This document shows positions 11,051 through 22,444 of a stretch of 64,000 bases of DNA, in pieces. The notes beneath the pieces are model-generated. The model did not search any database. It was not told where the DNA came from and was given only the letters and a program-made list of their open reading frames with translations. The stretch is taken from NCBI GenBank assembly GCA_026686845.1, contig JAIVEN010000018.1:12371001-12435000 (forward strand). Direction: 5' to 3'. Origin of the DNA: Adenanthera pavonina. Its lineage: Eukaryota; Streptophyta; Magnoliopsida; Fabales; Fabaceae. Both the position numbers and the translations under genes were made by a program. Position 1 is the first letter of the stretch, and each line of letters begins with the position of its first letter.

Positions 11051-12709
11051 TGTTAGATATGTTGGCTTCCCAAGAGGGGGGATGAATTGGGAAGATTAAA
11101 ATTTTCTGCAAAAGTCAAGAAAGTAATGAAAGCAAAAGTGACATTAAAAACAGAGTATAAAGGAATAACAAGGTAAGAGCAGTAAAAGAGAAGGGAAGAC
11201 ACAAATGTTTATCCTGGTTCGGTCTCTCTATCTTGACCTACGTCCAGTCCCTAAGCCACCACTTGAGATTTTCCACTATCTTGCAAGAATTCAGTGGGCT
11301 TCTTGCAATTGTCTCAGTACAACTTGATGCTCTGTTCTTAGAGCTTACAATTTCTCTCTTTGCACTCTACCTAAGTGCTTCCCAAATCCCTTGCAATATC
11401 CTCTCACAAGAAAATCTTTCTTCCACATGAAGATAAGATTGATTATAATGGTTGATCTCTCTAATTAACAGTATATATGAAAGTTGAAGTACAAAAAAAT
11501 GAATTTTGTGAGAGTAAGAGACTTTGACTTAAGAATTTGACAGAGTTTCTGTATATACAATATAAAATTGTTACCCATATCTTCAAATGAAGTTCTATTT
11601 ATAATTTATGTCTTAACTATACGTTAGAGATAAGATCTGGCCGTTAGAGATGTTACCCAACGGTTACTCTGAAAAACTATCCATTCACCAACCGCATTTA
11701 ATGCGTTTGAAATTCAAAGTTTGAATTTTGGTTAGTCAATAGACGAATTTTGTAGAGACCAAAAGTTAAAGACTTTAATGTTGAACTTCAAAGTTCGTCT
11801 GTTCTAAAGCAAGATTCAAATTTTCAACTTTGACAAATGTTTCTATGTTGGAACATACGAATTTTCAAGTTAAAAGTTCTTCTGGTAAGTGTGAACAGTT
11901 GTTCCATATTGCTACAGTACCTTCTAAGTTTGAATTTTGGTGCCCAAAATTCGTCTGTCAGTGGGCAACTCAACAAGGCACAATAGTTCATCTTTTTGAA
12001 ATTTGAATTTTCAAAAGCCAAAGTTCGTCTGTTAGATAAAGCTCTTATCAGACTTAGTTCAAAGTTCAAATTTCTGAATACTAAAATTCATATGTTAATA
12101 GATTATCATAACAGACTTGTAAGTTTTGTTTCTAAAATTTGAATTTTCAAAATCAAAGTTCATCTGTTAGTGAGCTAACTTGAAACTCTTTTTAAACTTT
12201 ACTTTCAGATGAACTTTGACATATCCTTAGACGAATTTTTCATTTTTTCATGAATTGTGTTTTATCATAAATTCAAATTTTCAAAATCAAAGTTCATCTA
12301 TCAGAGAAGGCTCTTATCAAACTTATGTCAAAGTTCTAATTTCTGCACTCAAAGTTCATCCGTCAGAGGAATCTCTTTTCTGATTATCTTATTTTTTATT
12401 TAAAATTCGAATTTCAGAAACCAAAGTTTGAATTTTCAAAGCAATAGATCAGCATTAACACTTTAAAGTTCATCTATTAGTGGGTGTTTTTCAAATATTC
12501 CATGAATTATCATGAGTCATATTTTTTAAAACATTCTTTTGCAAGTTCAAAGTCTTTTACTCAATTCAAATGGAGTAAGAAATTCTATATCTAATTTTGT
12601 GCTGATTTTACTTGGATTTCTCCACTTGAGATCCTTTATACACCTTTGATATCTTCTTTTCCAAGTTCTAGAAGGTTGGGTTGGAATCATTAAAACACTT
12701 GATTCAACA
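11051..12709 (-). repeat. Full 5' LTR of the SIRE-like element (1659 bp)
   Basis: TG at 11051 and CA at 12709 bound the LTR, with the primer site on the inner side. On the - strand a TATA-like stretch and leader come before the conserved tail ACCCCCCCTCTTGGGAAGCC. The outer half is packed with AGACGAA-type and TTCGAA-type motifs in both orientations (about 11700-12460). It pairs with 2167-2748 and with the solo LTR at 59214-60877. Confidence 0.92.
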
Positions 12710-12710
12710 G

Positions 12711-13905
12711 GTCAGATACTATCTTTGGGATGTTCCATTACTTTTTAGGCGATGTGTAGATGGTATTATAAGAAGATGTGTACCAGAGGTAGAGATGACT
12801 CCTATCTTAGAACATTGTCATTCCTCTCCTTATGGTGGACATCATGGTCCTAAAAAGACAGCTACAAAGGTGTTGCAAAGTAGATTTTATTGGCCTACCC
12901 TTTTCAAGGATGCATGAACCTTTGTGACAAAAATGTGACAGGTGCCAGAGCACAGGTTCCATTAGTAAGCGTCATGAGATGCCACAGACTGGAATTCTGG
13001 AAGTTGAGCCCTTTGATGTTTGGGGGCTTGACTTTATGGGTCCCTTTCCTCCTTCTAACGGTAAATTGTACATTTTAGTTGGTGTTAATTATGTCACTAA
13101 ATTGGTAGAAGCAGTTGCACTATCTAATAATACTGCTGCTAGTATGGTTAAGTTTATGAAACAGTTGTCTGCTAGATTTGGTGTCCCTCGAGCTTTTATT
13201 TGTGATAATGGGGTGCATTTTTAGAATTATCAATTTAAATCCCTATTAAAGAAATATGGGTATCACCTTAAAACTAGCACTACTTACCATCCTCAAACTA
13301 GTGGGGAAGTTGAAGTTTCTAATAGGGAACTCAAAGGCATTCTAGAGAATACTGTTAATGCATCTCGGAAAGATTAGTCACAAAAATTAAATGATGCATT
13401 ATAGGCATATAGGACTGCATTTAAAACTCTTCTAGGAATGTCTCCCTATAGATTGGTTTATGGAAAGTTTTGCCACCTCCTTGTAAAGTTAGAGCATCGT
13501 GCATATTGGGCTATACTTACTCTTAACTATGACTTGAAAGCTGCAGGTTAGAGCAGGCGACTCTAACTGACTGAGCTGGATGAAATTAGACAGGAATCTT
13601 TTAAGAATGCTCAGATTTATAAGGAGTGAACCAAGGCTTGGCATGACAAAAGGATAATAAAGAGAGAACTTAAGGCTAGACAGAAAGTGTTATTATTCAA
13701 TTCACGCTTTAAATTTTTTCCAGGAAAATTGAAATCTAGATGGTCGGGACCATTTAAAGTTATTGATGTGCGTTCTTATAAGGCTGTGGAAGTTCAAGGG
13801 CCCGATGGAAATCGCTTTGTGGTTAATGGTCAGAGGCTGAAGATTTATTATGAAGGGGAATTAGTTGATGCACCACAATCAGTTCCTCTGAAGGAAGTTT
13901 GACAT
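12711..13905 (+). pseudogene. gypsy integrase, continuing the split pol
   Basis: Reading resumes at RYYLWDVPLLFRRCVDGIIR and HCHSSPYGGHHGPKKTATKV (zinc-binding H-H part), then FYWPTLFKDA. The core shows WGLDFMGPF (Asp at 13030-13032), AFICDNGVHF (Asp at 13204-13206) followed by a TAG, and SGEVEVSNRELK (Glu at 13312-13314), so the DDE triad is legible. The C-terminal GPF-type module reads KSRWSGPFKVIDV and VNGQRLKIYYEGEL, ending at the stop near 13900. The zinc-binding Cys pair is lost to a frameshift near 12915. Several TAGs interrupt the core. Confidence 0.92.
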
Positions 13906-15456
13906 CCTTGCCACGGCTACGTCTAGCTATAGGCGTTAAATTTAGCACTTGTTGGGAGGCAACCCAATCTTTCTTCCTTTCTTTATTTTTTTATTTTCTT
14001 TCAATTTGTTTCGTGCTTTTTTTAAGGTTCTAAGTCACTTGTGTGGAACTCTTCTCTAAGCCAGATGACAAGGTTCAGCAACAATTCAGGGAAGTTTCTA
14101 ATCCTCCTCAAATTTCTTATTTTTGATTTATTTTAGTGCTTAATTTTAAGTATAGGGGAAAGTATCAGCTCTTCAAGGAATTTTTCAATGGTAAAAGGGA
14201 GTTTTTGACAATTTTTTTAAAAAAGAGAGAGAGAGACATGAAGAAGAGACAGACCCGGTGTCGGATCCATTAAATTGGATTCACTCGGTGCTGGGTGAAA
14301 AAAAAAGGGGAAATCACCGGGCACTGGATCCATGAATTTGGATCCACCCGGCATCGGGTGGACTTGGGTTCTCTGAACTCGAGAATTCATAAACTTCAGT
14401 AGTAGGATGTTCTCTCCATTCTCTTCCCTTCGTTCCATCTTTCCTCTCATCAGAAACCCTTCCTCCACCACCCTACCGTGATTTCAGCCACCCCTTTCCA
14501 TTTTACACCCATTTATACTCTTTTCCACCATTTAAATCCCCTCCCTCTCCTAATCCACCGATTGATTTTTGATTTTAATCCCCTCCATCGTTGTTGTGGC
14601 CATCTTAGCATCTAGAGTAAATTTTTCTATGGCTTTTCACGATTGAGGTAGAGGGATCTCAGTTTAAGCACTATATCTTTGTGTTATGACATCATCTGGG
14701 CTTACGGTATGTTTACTCCCTCAGTTTCTTTCATTGCCATCACTATTGTGGTTATGGGAATCTTGGCTTCAGGGTTTGATATTGCATAAATCTTGAACCA
14801 AACTCAGTCTCTATAGTGCATATTTTTCTGGTTTTATAGATTAGAAATGCAAATAGGCTGACGTCTTTTACCTGGAAACTCTGAGAATTGTTATGCCATG
14901 ATAATGAATTTGCTATAAGTTGTTATTATTGTCTTTCTTGGTTATCTGCATGCCTGAGACGCTATATTGATTATATGTTATTTTTTATTTACCTTTCACA
15001 TGGTTGTTGCGTTCTATTTGTGCATGAGTATATTCCCAGTTCTTATTGCTTGCTGAGGTCTAAGGTACTACCTTGTGTCATTTGACTTGCTTGTCCTAGG
15101 GGTCCTGCTAAACTTTGGTATAGATAAATGCCATCTGCATGGATACTGATTTGACAGTTTTCCACTCCATTGTGGGCCCCATTAGGTGGTACTAATATGA
15201 ATATTTCCATGCATGTTGGTGTGGTCCACCCTTTTTGTTTTATTATGTCTATTATCTTCCTAGATAGGATCATTACTATGGTTGAAATTTTTTTTCTTTT
15301 GGCATATAATGGGTGACTGCTGATTATGAACTTCACTTTCGCATTAGTTATATAGTTACTCATTTCTCTAGATAATGTGTGAGTTTGGTACCTAATTGCT
15401 TTCTTGTTAAGATTTGCACTTAAAGAAAGCCTCCTCTTTATTTTTTAGGTACACAT
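13906..15456 (+). other. gypsy spacer between integrase and extra ORF
   Basis: This non-coding stretch starts with the Athila-type string TTGGGAGGCAACCCAAT (about 13949). It includes a 100-bp island at 14250-14360 that repeats a GGATCCA...CCCGG(C/T)(A/G)(T/C)CGGGTG theme, also present in the 3' LTR at 18190-18370. A TTTTTTAG acceptor-like site just before the ORF start at 15457 would allow the extra ORF to be made from a spliced RNA. No ORF of its own is supported. Confidence 0.55.
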
Positions 15457-16464
15457 ATGGCAAGAGGAAGCTCTTCTCATGGCAACCCATCTAGGGCCAG
15501 TTTATCTTGCTCAATCGCTGATCCACCTCCACCTCCCCCTCACTCACAATGATTTAAAAGCACAAACAATGAAGCCTAGTAAAATGCAAGGAAGGACAAC
15601 CCATTTTTCTATGAGAAGACAATACATCCAGTAATTGAAGACCAATTTCATATGAGAAAAATATATCAACGACTTGGATGAGGCGGCATTCTCATACTGT
15701 ATGTCCCTCACTATCCCAACTTGGTCGAATAATTCTATGCCAACATTGAACATAAGGACTCAAAAACTGAACAGAGCATAGTTTCATCCGTGAAGGGGAT
15801 TTCAATCATCATCACACCTAAGCGGTTATCATAACTCTTAGGACTCCCGCAACAAGGTCTTATTTTTAACTCTACTAGAGACTGGATTTCTTTGGACCCC
15901 ACTTGGACAATCCTCCAAGCCATGAATGATCTTCAGATCCAATGGGCGTCTACCAGGGGTACTTATAGGTAAGCCCTTCTCGCAAAGTCATTGGCTATTC
16001 CTCATAGGTTACTCATTTATCTCATGAGCTTCAACATCATACCATGTGCAAACAGCCTGAACGAAGCATGATTCATTGACATGTACTTCCTCCACAAGAT
16101 AACACATGATATGGGGAATATCCCAAGGATACCACTGGTCCATATCATCATCTGCTCTATCAGGGAAGTCATCCAGGCCAAATGCAAAAAGATGGCCTTC
16201 TTATTCCCTATCCTGATTAATGTTTTGATAGAGGCTGTGGGAGTTGATGTGCATGGAGAGGTCACCAGAATACTAACTGACAATGATGTATTATCTAAAA
16301 AGACGCTTGGCTCCCTAGGATATATAAAAGTGGATGGGGTTTGGAGAAAAAGAGGTGAGGGACCCCCACAACTAGTTCCCAAAGCACATGATATGGCTGA
16401 GGCTGCCCCAAAACAACCAGCTGAGGACCCTAAACCAACACAAGCAGCTGTCCAGGTTTCGTAA
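15457..16464 (+). pseudogene. Extra ORF in the env position of the gypsy element (plant-transposon-protein-like)
   Basis: One frame runs from MARGSSSHGNPSRAS at 15457 to the TAA at 16462, 336 codons, with no frameshift but eight internal stops (15550, 15577, 15580, 15679, 15730, 15832, 15970, 16069). Landmarks are a Pro run, then FYANIEHKDSK, SSVKGISIIITPKRLS and LLGLPQQG, later IDMYFLHKITHDMGNIPRIP and a Pro/Ala/Gln-rich tail. The pattern of V..FYA..., a V-K-G strand, then a long helical block with I..IPR resembles the core of the copia extra ORF at 3005-5206. Function unknown. Having only substitutions, and no indels, suggests it was intact until silencing. Confidence 0.75.
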
Positions 16465-17927
16465 CCACGACCTAAGCACAACCTGCTCAAGCGACTCCTA
16501 AAGAAGATAACCTGCATGGAGAAGACAATTGATGAAATATGATGAGAACAAGCCGAACGTGATATGAGGGATGAGAAGCATCGACAGTGTATTAAGGCGT
16601 TGCTACATCAATTGATCCAAGCTAGACAGCCTCCACCACCATAATTTAGATCATTTAGTTTTTCTTTATCCTAGAATCTTTCCCTTTCTTTTTCATTTTT
16701 TTTCTAATTAAGTAGATTTTTTTTCCTTTTGATTGTCTTTTGATCTGCTTCACCCCTTCCCTCTGAGTTTTTATATAACCAGAATAGTACCTAAGATGTT
16801 GTTGCAGAACAATTGTAGAAAATCGAACCACCACCAGCATACACAAGGGAAGTATTAGTTTTCTTTTCACTTGTGTTGTTTACCATTTTAAACACTAAGG
16901 ACAGTGTTTGCGCTAAGTGTTGGGGGGGAGCATAAATTAGAAAAAAAAATTAGGTGACTAAGAAAATTTTTATTTTTTCTAATTTATTCTTTGCGTTTAT
17001 TTCTACTTTTGAATTGACAACCATCTATCCCCTACTATTTAAGTACATTTGCTATCTTGAAAGTCATGAGTCTGACCTTCATTGTTAACTAAGTGAGATA
17101 GACAACCAATTAATAATAAGCAAGGAATCATGAAACCTAAACTTGAGCACTAATAGCTAGCTTATAAGAGGTGAAAATAAGTAGTTGAATAAGTGGGATA
17201 GTGAATTATAAATTTATTTTTGAACTTGCATGGTTTCATTTAGAATTTATGAGTATTATTATGTGTGAGACATGGCTTAGGAAGCTAAAAAAAATGTGAA
17301 AAAAGAGAAAAAAATTCCACTCCACTGGTTTGACCTGTGCTAAGTAACCAGGGGTACGCATCACAAATACGAGACCTTCACGTCAAAAGGTACAAAGTGA
17401 GCTATGAGTGAGCCGAAGGCATCTTTGTGCCAAAGTGATGTTAGCTTAAGTAACTAGGGGTATGCATCACAAATGCGAGACATTCACATCAAAAGAGTGC
17501 ATGATGACCAAAGAAAAGCAATGATCCCCAGATAAAATTGAAGCACAAAATGTGCGGGGAAAAATAAAAAAAATGCTTTGGTGCATAAAATGAAACCTGA
17601 GGATCTTCTATTATTGAATTGGCACTCATATGATTTTAAATTGAGGTGTTGCAAGTTTCTAAATAAGTATCGTATTTTTCAATCTACTTGTCTGGCTGGT
17701 TATTAACGCTAATTATAGGTTGGTCGGCACACACACACTATTGGGTCAGTGAATATGATAACTATTGGCTGGATATTGAGCTTAGTATTCCATATATACA
17801 TTGTACTCTTTGACTGGATAGGTAATAGGTTGTTCTTAAATTTTGAAAATAGGTGGATGTGAATTTTATGTAGAAAAATTCTTTGATCTCATGCTTAGTA
17901 TTTGCTTGAGGACAAGCAAAAGTTCAA
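16465..17927 (+). other. gypsy 3' untranslated region with a direct repeat
   Basis: Non-coding. A G-rich motif GTTGGGGGGGAGCAT lies at about 16918-16933, resembling an internal (second) polypurine tract. Two copies of a 55-bp block sharing GGGGTA(C/T)GCATCACAAAT(A/G)CGAGAC lie at about 17350-17395 and 17457-17500. No credible ORF. Confidence 0.6.
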
Positions 17928-17940
17928 GTGTGGGGGGATT
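17928..17940 (+). other. Polypurine tract of the gypsy element
   Basis: AGTGTGGGGGGATT lies immediately before TGATGTGTCTATTTTATACC. This is the standard arrangement at the 3' LTR of Athila-type elements and fixes the LTR start at 17941. Confidence 0.85.
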
Positions 17941-20900
17941 TGATGTGTCTATTTTATACCTACAAAATGCCCACATTTAATATTGTTTTCCTTGAAAAAT
18001 GTTGAGTTTAGATATAAAATTTGTATGATTCTATTTAATTTAAGATATATTTGTTTCTTAGGAAAACTTTGAGGATATTTGAGGAATTTAGAGTAAATGA
18101 GGAAGAAAAGAAGGCTCTTTACAGAGTTTATATGGTCCTAAACCATATCCTCACCTGGCCATGGGTGAGGAGGCGTGAAGGATTTGAAATAACGAATGGA
18201 TCCGGTACTGGGTTAACTAAAATAGCTCTTCAACCGGAGCCGGGTGAGGAGCTGAGAAAAGGAAATTTGCATTCCACTCATTGTCGACTGAAGAAAAATG
18301 AGTTCCATATGGTGCCGAGTGATAAGCAAAGGTAATAAAATTTATAATTCACCCGACGCTGGCTGAATTAAAGGAAGGATGATACGGCACCAAGTAAAGG
18401 TGTTTAGTAGCAATATTTTGAATTTCATCCATGAGGTCATATGAAAGATATAAATAAGGATTTTTAAGAACAAAAAAAAGGGGAATCGCTTTTTTGAGCC
18501 CTAAAAGACTTATTCCAAATTCTCTTGAGCTTAGGGAGAGCATTATGAAGGAAAATCTGAGAGGATTGAAGGTGTAGTGAAGCTGAATCAATCTCTTCAT
18601 CTACTACTTTTATTTCTCTAGTTTTTGTTTGAATGATTTGGGAAATTATTGTTATTTTACTTTTGAGAACAATGTTTATGCGCAGCTAATTCTCCTAGTT
18701 AGGGATATGGATGTAGTCTAACTGTGACTTATTAGAGTTTACTCTAAGTTATGACTCTTGTTTCTGATTGAATTCTTCCAATATATTTATTATATCTGTC
18801 CCTTTTGTGCTTCATTGGGGATTTTATGATTGGCCACTATGAAATTCATTTTGTGGGTAAGCTTGGTAGACTGAAAAGTGAAGAGCAAACCTAAACTTAG
18901 AGAGATAGACATAAACAACAATTCTAGAGATGGAATTAGAAGTTTATGGTGACTTTAGTTATAACTTCAAAGTTTAATTAGGGATTTTAATTGCACGAAA
19001 GTGAATTAAAATCTAATTAAATATAGACTAATTAACTGAAAGGTAATTAGGATAATTTAGAAATAATTGTCACTATAATTATAGAAAGAGTCAATTTAAG
19101 AGTAACTTTAGTTGTCCCAGGAGGATGAAACCCAATTTCCTAATTCTCTCAAGTGATTATGTAACATCCCAAGAAAGCTAAAATATCTAGAAATATAAAG
19201 AAATTTTGCAAAAACGGGTAAACACCGTTTTGCGTAAAAAAGGGTAAGTAGGTCATTTTTTCCGGTTGAATGGAAAAATGAGAAAATTATATTTTTGCCT
19301 CCAATAAATTATGAAAAGGATATCCATGTCCTAAAAGCTTTATAATTTACTGGGGAATGAAATAGAAAAGTCTTGGGGAAATTACACCTAATGACCCAAA
19401 AGTTCCAGAAATTATAATTTAACCCCGGGTCAGGGGTAATTTTGTAAAAATACAAAATTACTGTCAAAATGAAGCCCTCGACGAGAGAAGTCCAATGGTA
19501 TATGGCACTAAGGGTTAATGTTCAAGAATAAAGAAATAATCAGTGCCGAGTGTCCAAAAGTAATAGTAAATCAGGTCTGGATATGGGCCATACACAGATA
19601 CCATTTGGGACAGGATAATTATGAAAATATAAGAATAAAATTAGAATAGTCCTGTATCCCAAAAATGCTAAATTAGTATAAAGACGGTTTTATCAGTACG
19701 GTTAAAAAGTACCCAGATTGAGGTACATCTGGATCAGGAAAATTGGACAATTTTTGGACACTTCTCTCTCCTCATGCGTGACTTTTGCTGCAGCCATGTG
19801 ATATAAATTAATATTATATTATTTCATGGGAATACTTCTTGAAGAAGTATGTGGAAAAGTAACCATGGTTAGCCAAAAAGTTACTTTAATTAATTAAGTT
19901 CATTAAACCACTTAAGCATTCATTTCCCACTTCATTTCACGCGTGACTTCTGCAGCCTCAAACCAGAAAAGAAAAACTCAAGGAAGAAGAGAGAAAAGAG
20001 AGAAGGAAAAGAGGAAACTCAAGAGGAAGTTCAAGAGCTCAAGTTGGTAAGTGTCTTCTACTACTCCAAGCTTGTAGTTCATGGTGTTTAAAGCATGGTT
20101 CATGGAGTATATTTTCTTCTTCTTCCTCTTAGGGTTTCATTCAAACATGATTTAGCAAGGAAATGAGTTTACAAACCATAAATCATGGGGGAAATGCCAG
20201 ACTACACATTTAAAGCATGAATATGCAAGTGGTTTGTTGTATAACAAAGTGTAGCAATTTTTCTTGAATTTCCCTGATTTTGGACGAGTTACTGTTCACA
20301 CTTAGAGTTGGAATTTCATGTTTTTGATGCCAAAAATGAGTTCCTCATGGTGGAAAACCTTAGGAACAAGTGATGGTTTCATGAAAAAGTTTAAGATTAA
20401 GGAAGTGAAATTTTTAGGTTTTTGAAGTTAATTCGGAATGAACAGTAACTGAGTTAGAAACGGAATTTGGTCATTCTGAGGCCATATTTGGATTCCTCAT
20501 GAAAAATTACATGAAATAGAGGTATAATTCATCATTTTTGAGTTAGAAATGAATTTTTGGTGAATTTTTAAAGAATTAGGGTTTCATGAATTGAAGAAAG
20601 TCATGGAACCATTAGTTTGAAGTTCTTATGAACTAACCCTTGGTTCAAGTTGATTTATTTGATATTTGGTGATGCATTAGGGTGTGAGAAAGCTTAAGGA
20701 AGTCCTTGAAATGGTTGAATCAAAGAGGAAAGACATAAAGTTTCATGAGGTAGCATAGTTACTTTTTCTCACATTATATTGTCTTGCTATATTATATTGT
20801 GAATGATGACTTGCCATATTGTTTTTATGATGTTTGAGATTGGTTTTGGCTGTTTTTATGAAAGGGATAGTACCCGGGATGTCCATTTTCTATGCCGTTA

Positions 20901-22444
20901 TAATGCCGAAATTTTTATAAACGATATGGTGATTTATGTCTTGAAATGATTATTATGATGTTTTGAAGGTTTTATAGCATGCATGATAATGTAAATGTTT
21001 GAGATGTGACTAGCTACTGGGATTTTCAAAATCTCATCACCCAAATAATAACATGATAGGTCCAAGTTATGGAAGAAATCGAAGGGAGGCAAAGAGCTAA
21101 AGGAAAAGAGGAAGAGAATGATGAATGATATTATTATGCAAGTCTTGATGTTATGTTTTGGGAATTTGTATAAATTCGTATGAAAGGGGTTAAATCCTTT
21201 TTGATGCCTTGAATATATTCTTTTAAGTCCTCTATGATATTATGCATGAAATTGGAGTACTAAATGTTAATGTAAATGTGTTATGAAGCTTATCATGTAA
21301 GTTATGGCATAAGTTCGTTGGAGATGACCAATATTGATTTGAGCAGGGGAACTCTGTTCTAAATAGAGCATCCTATAAAAGTGTTATATATGCTCTTAAA
21401 GTAGACAGAACAAGATTTTTATAGAGCTAAGGAGCACCTAGATTGGATAAATGTATGAATTATGATGAATTTTCGAAATCAGGGTTTAGAACAGGACAAT
21501 AAGGGGGAAACTGAAATCTGGAAAGTAAGTACTGGAAAATTCAAAGGATAATGTAAAATCGTACAAAGCTCCAAAAATTCAGTGGTTTATATGCATAAAA
21601 AGGTCTATGTTTTAAGTTTTTTATGCCACTAATTTGGAGTTAATTGGAGCTATATAATAGGAGATATGGAGTTTTTCCCAAAACTGTTACAGTAAGAGTC
21701 AAATTCTGACCCTTCATGACTTAAGTTAAAGTTATACCCTGTGTAAGTGAAATAAATGTATAATAAAAATATGTCATTAAGTATACATGTATAGCTTTCA
21801 AATGAAATAGATCATACATAGTTTGGAACAGAATAGAAGGAGATATAATTTTTCAAAGTTGAGGTCAGAAAACTGGAACATAGCAAATTGGCCAAATAAA
21901 CAGTAAATATCCACGAAATTACTGTACAAATTGGCCCAATGATGTACTATTTTATATTTTTCCCATGTAGATCTGAATTTAAGATAAATTTAGAGACTTG
22001 AATCACCTCAATATGAATTTTCTAGATTTAGTTATGAATTTTCAAAGTTCATCGGGTAAAATAAAATTTGTCAAATGAACAGTACCTCGAATTTTGTAAA
22101 ATTCTGATTTTATCATATTATGATTTTAGTCTCTAATCCATGATGAAAGACATCTGAAATGATCTAATACATGGGAAATGGGCCCTAACATAAGGTGTTA
22201 CAGATTGAGTTAAACTCAAATAATTGTTTTTATTACTGTTTTCCTCTTATTTTAACCTTTGCTTAACGTTTGACAAATCATTTATCTTGACTGAAATTAT
22301 TTAATTGAGTAAATCATAACCTCCCTTGGGTTCGAATCCTGGAATACTCTATGATATTTTCTACTACTACGATCGACCTTGTATACTTGCAGGATCCCGA
22401 TCAATTGCGTGTTCTATTTTTGCAAGGAGTGTCAAGTGCATAAA
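17941..22444 (+). repeat. 3' LTR of the gypsy element, split by a solo LTR
   Basis: The LTR opens with TGATGTGTC and continues to 19159, then resumes at 22203 and runs to about 22440-22444. The conserved tail there is TTGCAGGATCCCGATC, AATTGCGTGTTC and TGCAAGGAGTGTCAAGTGCA. Without the insert it is about 1.45 kb. The outer end is placed by resemblance (CATAA where CATCA is expected) because the 5' LTR is not in the window. Confidence 0.75.
19160..22202 (+). repeat. Solo LTR (3.04 kb) of a TGTAACATCC...GGTGTTACA family
   Basis: The segment begins TGTAACATCCC and ends AAGGTGTTACA, giving near-perfect inverted ends with TG/CA. It is flanked by GATTA (19155-19159) and GATTG (22203-22207), a 5-bp target duplication with one mismatch. 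The surrounding sequence reads as continuous gypsy LTR when it is removed. It contains a TATA-like site near 19800 and a purine-rich leader near 19990-20040, and no coding capacity. Related copies lie at 47820-54475 and 54476-63000. The 3-kb LTR and its ends suggest a Tekay/Del-like gypsy parent; this is inference. Confidence 0.75.

Larger units (their letters stand above)
2167..12709 (-). mobile_element. SIRE-like Ty1/copia retrotransposon nested in the gypsy pol
   Basis: Read on the - strand: 5' LTR (12709-11051), tRNA-iMet primer site, gag with zinc knuckle, second knuckle, protease, integrase, RT, RNase H, an extra ORF, polypurine tract and a truncated 3' LTR (2748-2167). Integrase before RT is the Ty1/copia order. 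The RT wording (NKLDESETIIRNKARLVAKG), two CCHC knuckles, the long LTR (1659 bp) and an ORF between RNase H and the 3' LTR fit the SIRE/Maximus lineage. Right LTR edge: TG at 11051, CA at 12709. The left LTR has lost its outer 1.08 kb, so no target duplication can be read. Protease and several frames are broken. Confidence 0.92.
1..22444 (+). mobile_element. Athila-like Ty3/gypsy retrotransposon, 5' end outside window, with nested insertions
   Basis: Domain order on the + strand is gag C-terminus, retropepsin, reverse transcriptase, [copia insertion], integrase, an extra ORF in the env position, a purine-rich tract and a 3' LTR. Protease, RT and integrase before LTR is the Ty3/gypsy order. 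The LTR starting TGATGTGTCTATTTTATACC behind a G-rich tract, and an extra ORF after integrase, point to the Athila lineage. The copia element at 2167-12709 and the solo LTR at 19160-22202 lie inside it, so it is older than both. Every ORF carries stops or frameshifts, so it cannot move by itself. The 5' LTR and its target duplication cannot be checked here. Confidence 0.88.

Noticed and set aside
22325..22345. GGGTTCGAATCCTGG resembling a tRNA T-arm/B box
   Set aside because: No acceptor stem, D-arm or anticodon arm can be built upstream; the phrase belongs to the conserved tail of the gypsy LTR.
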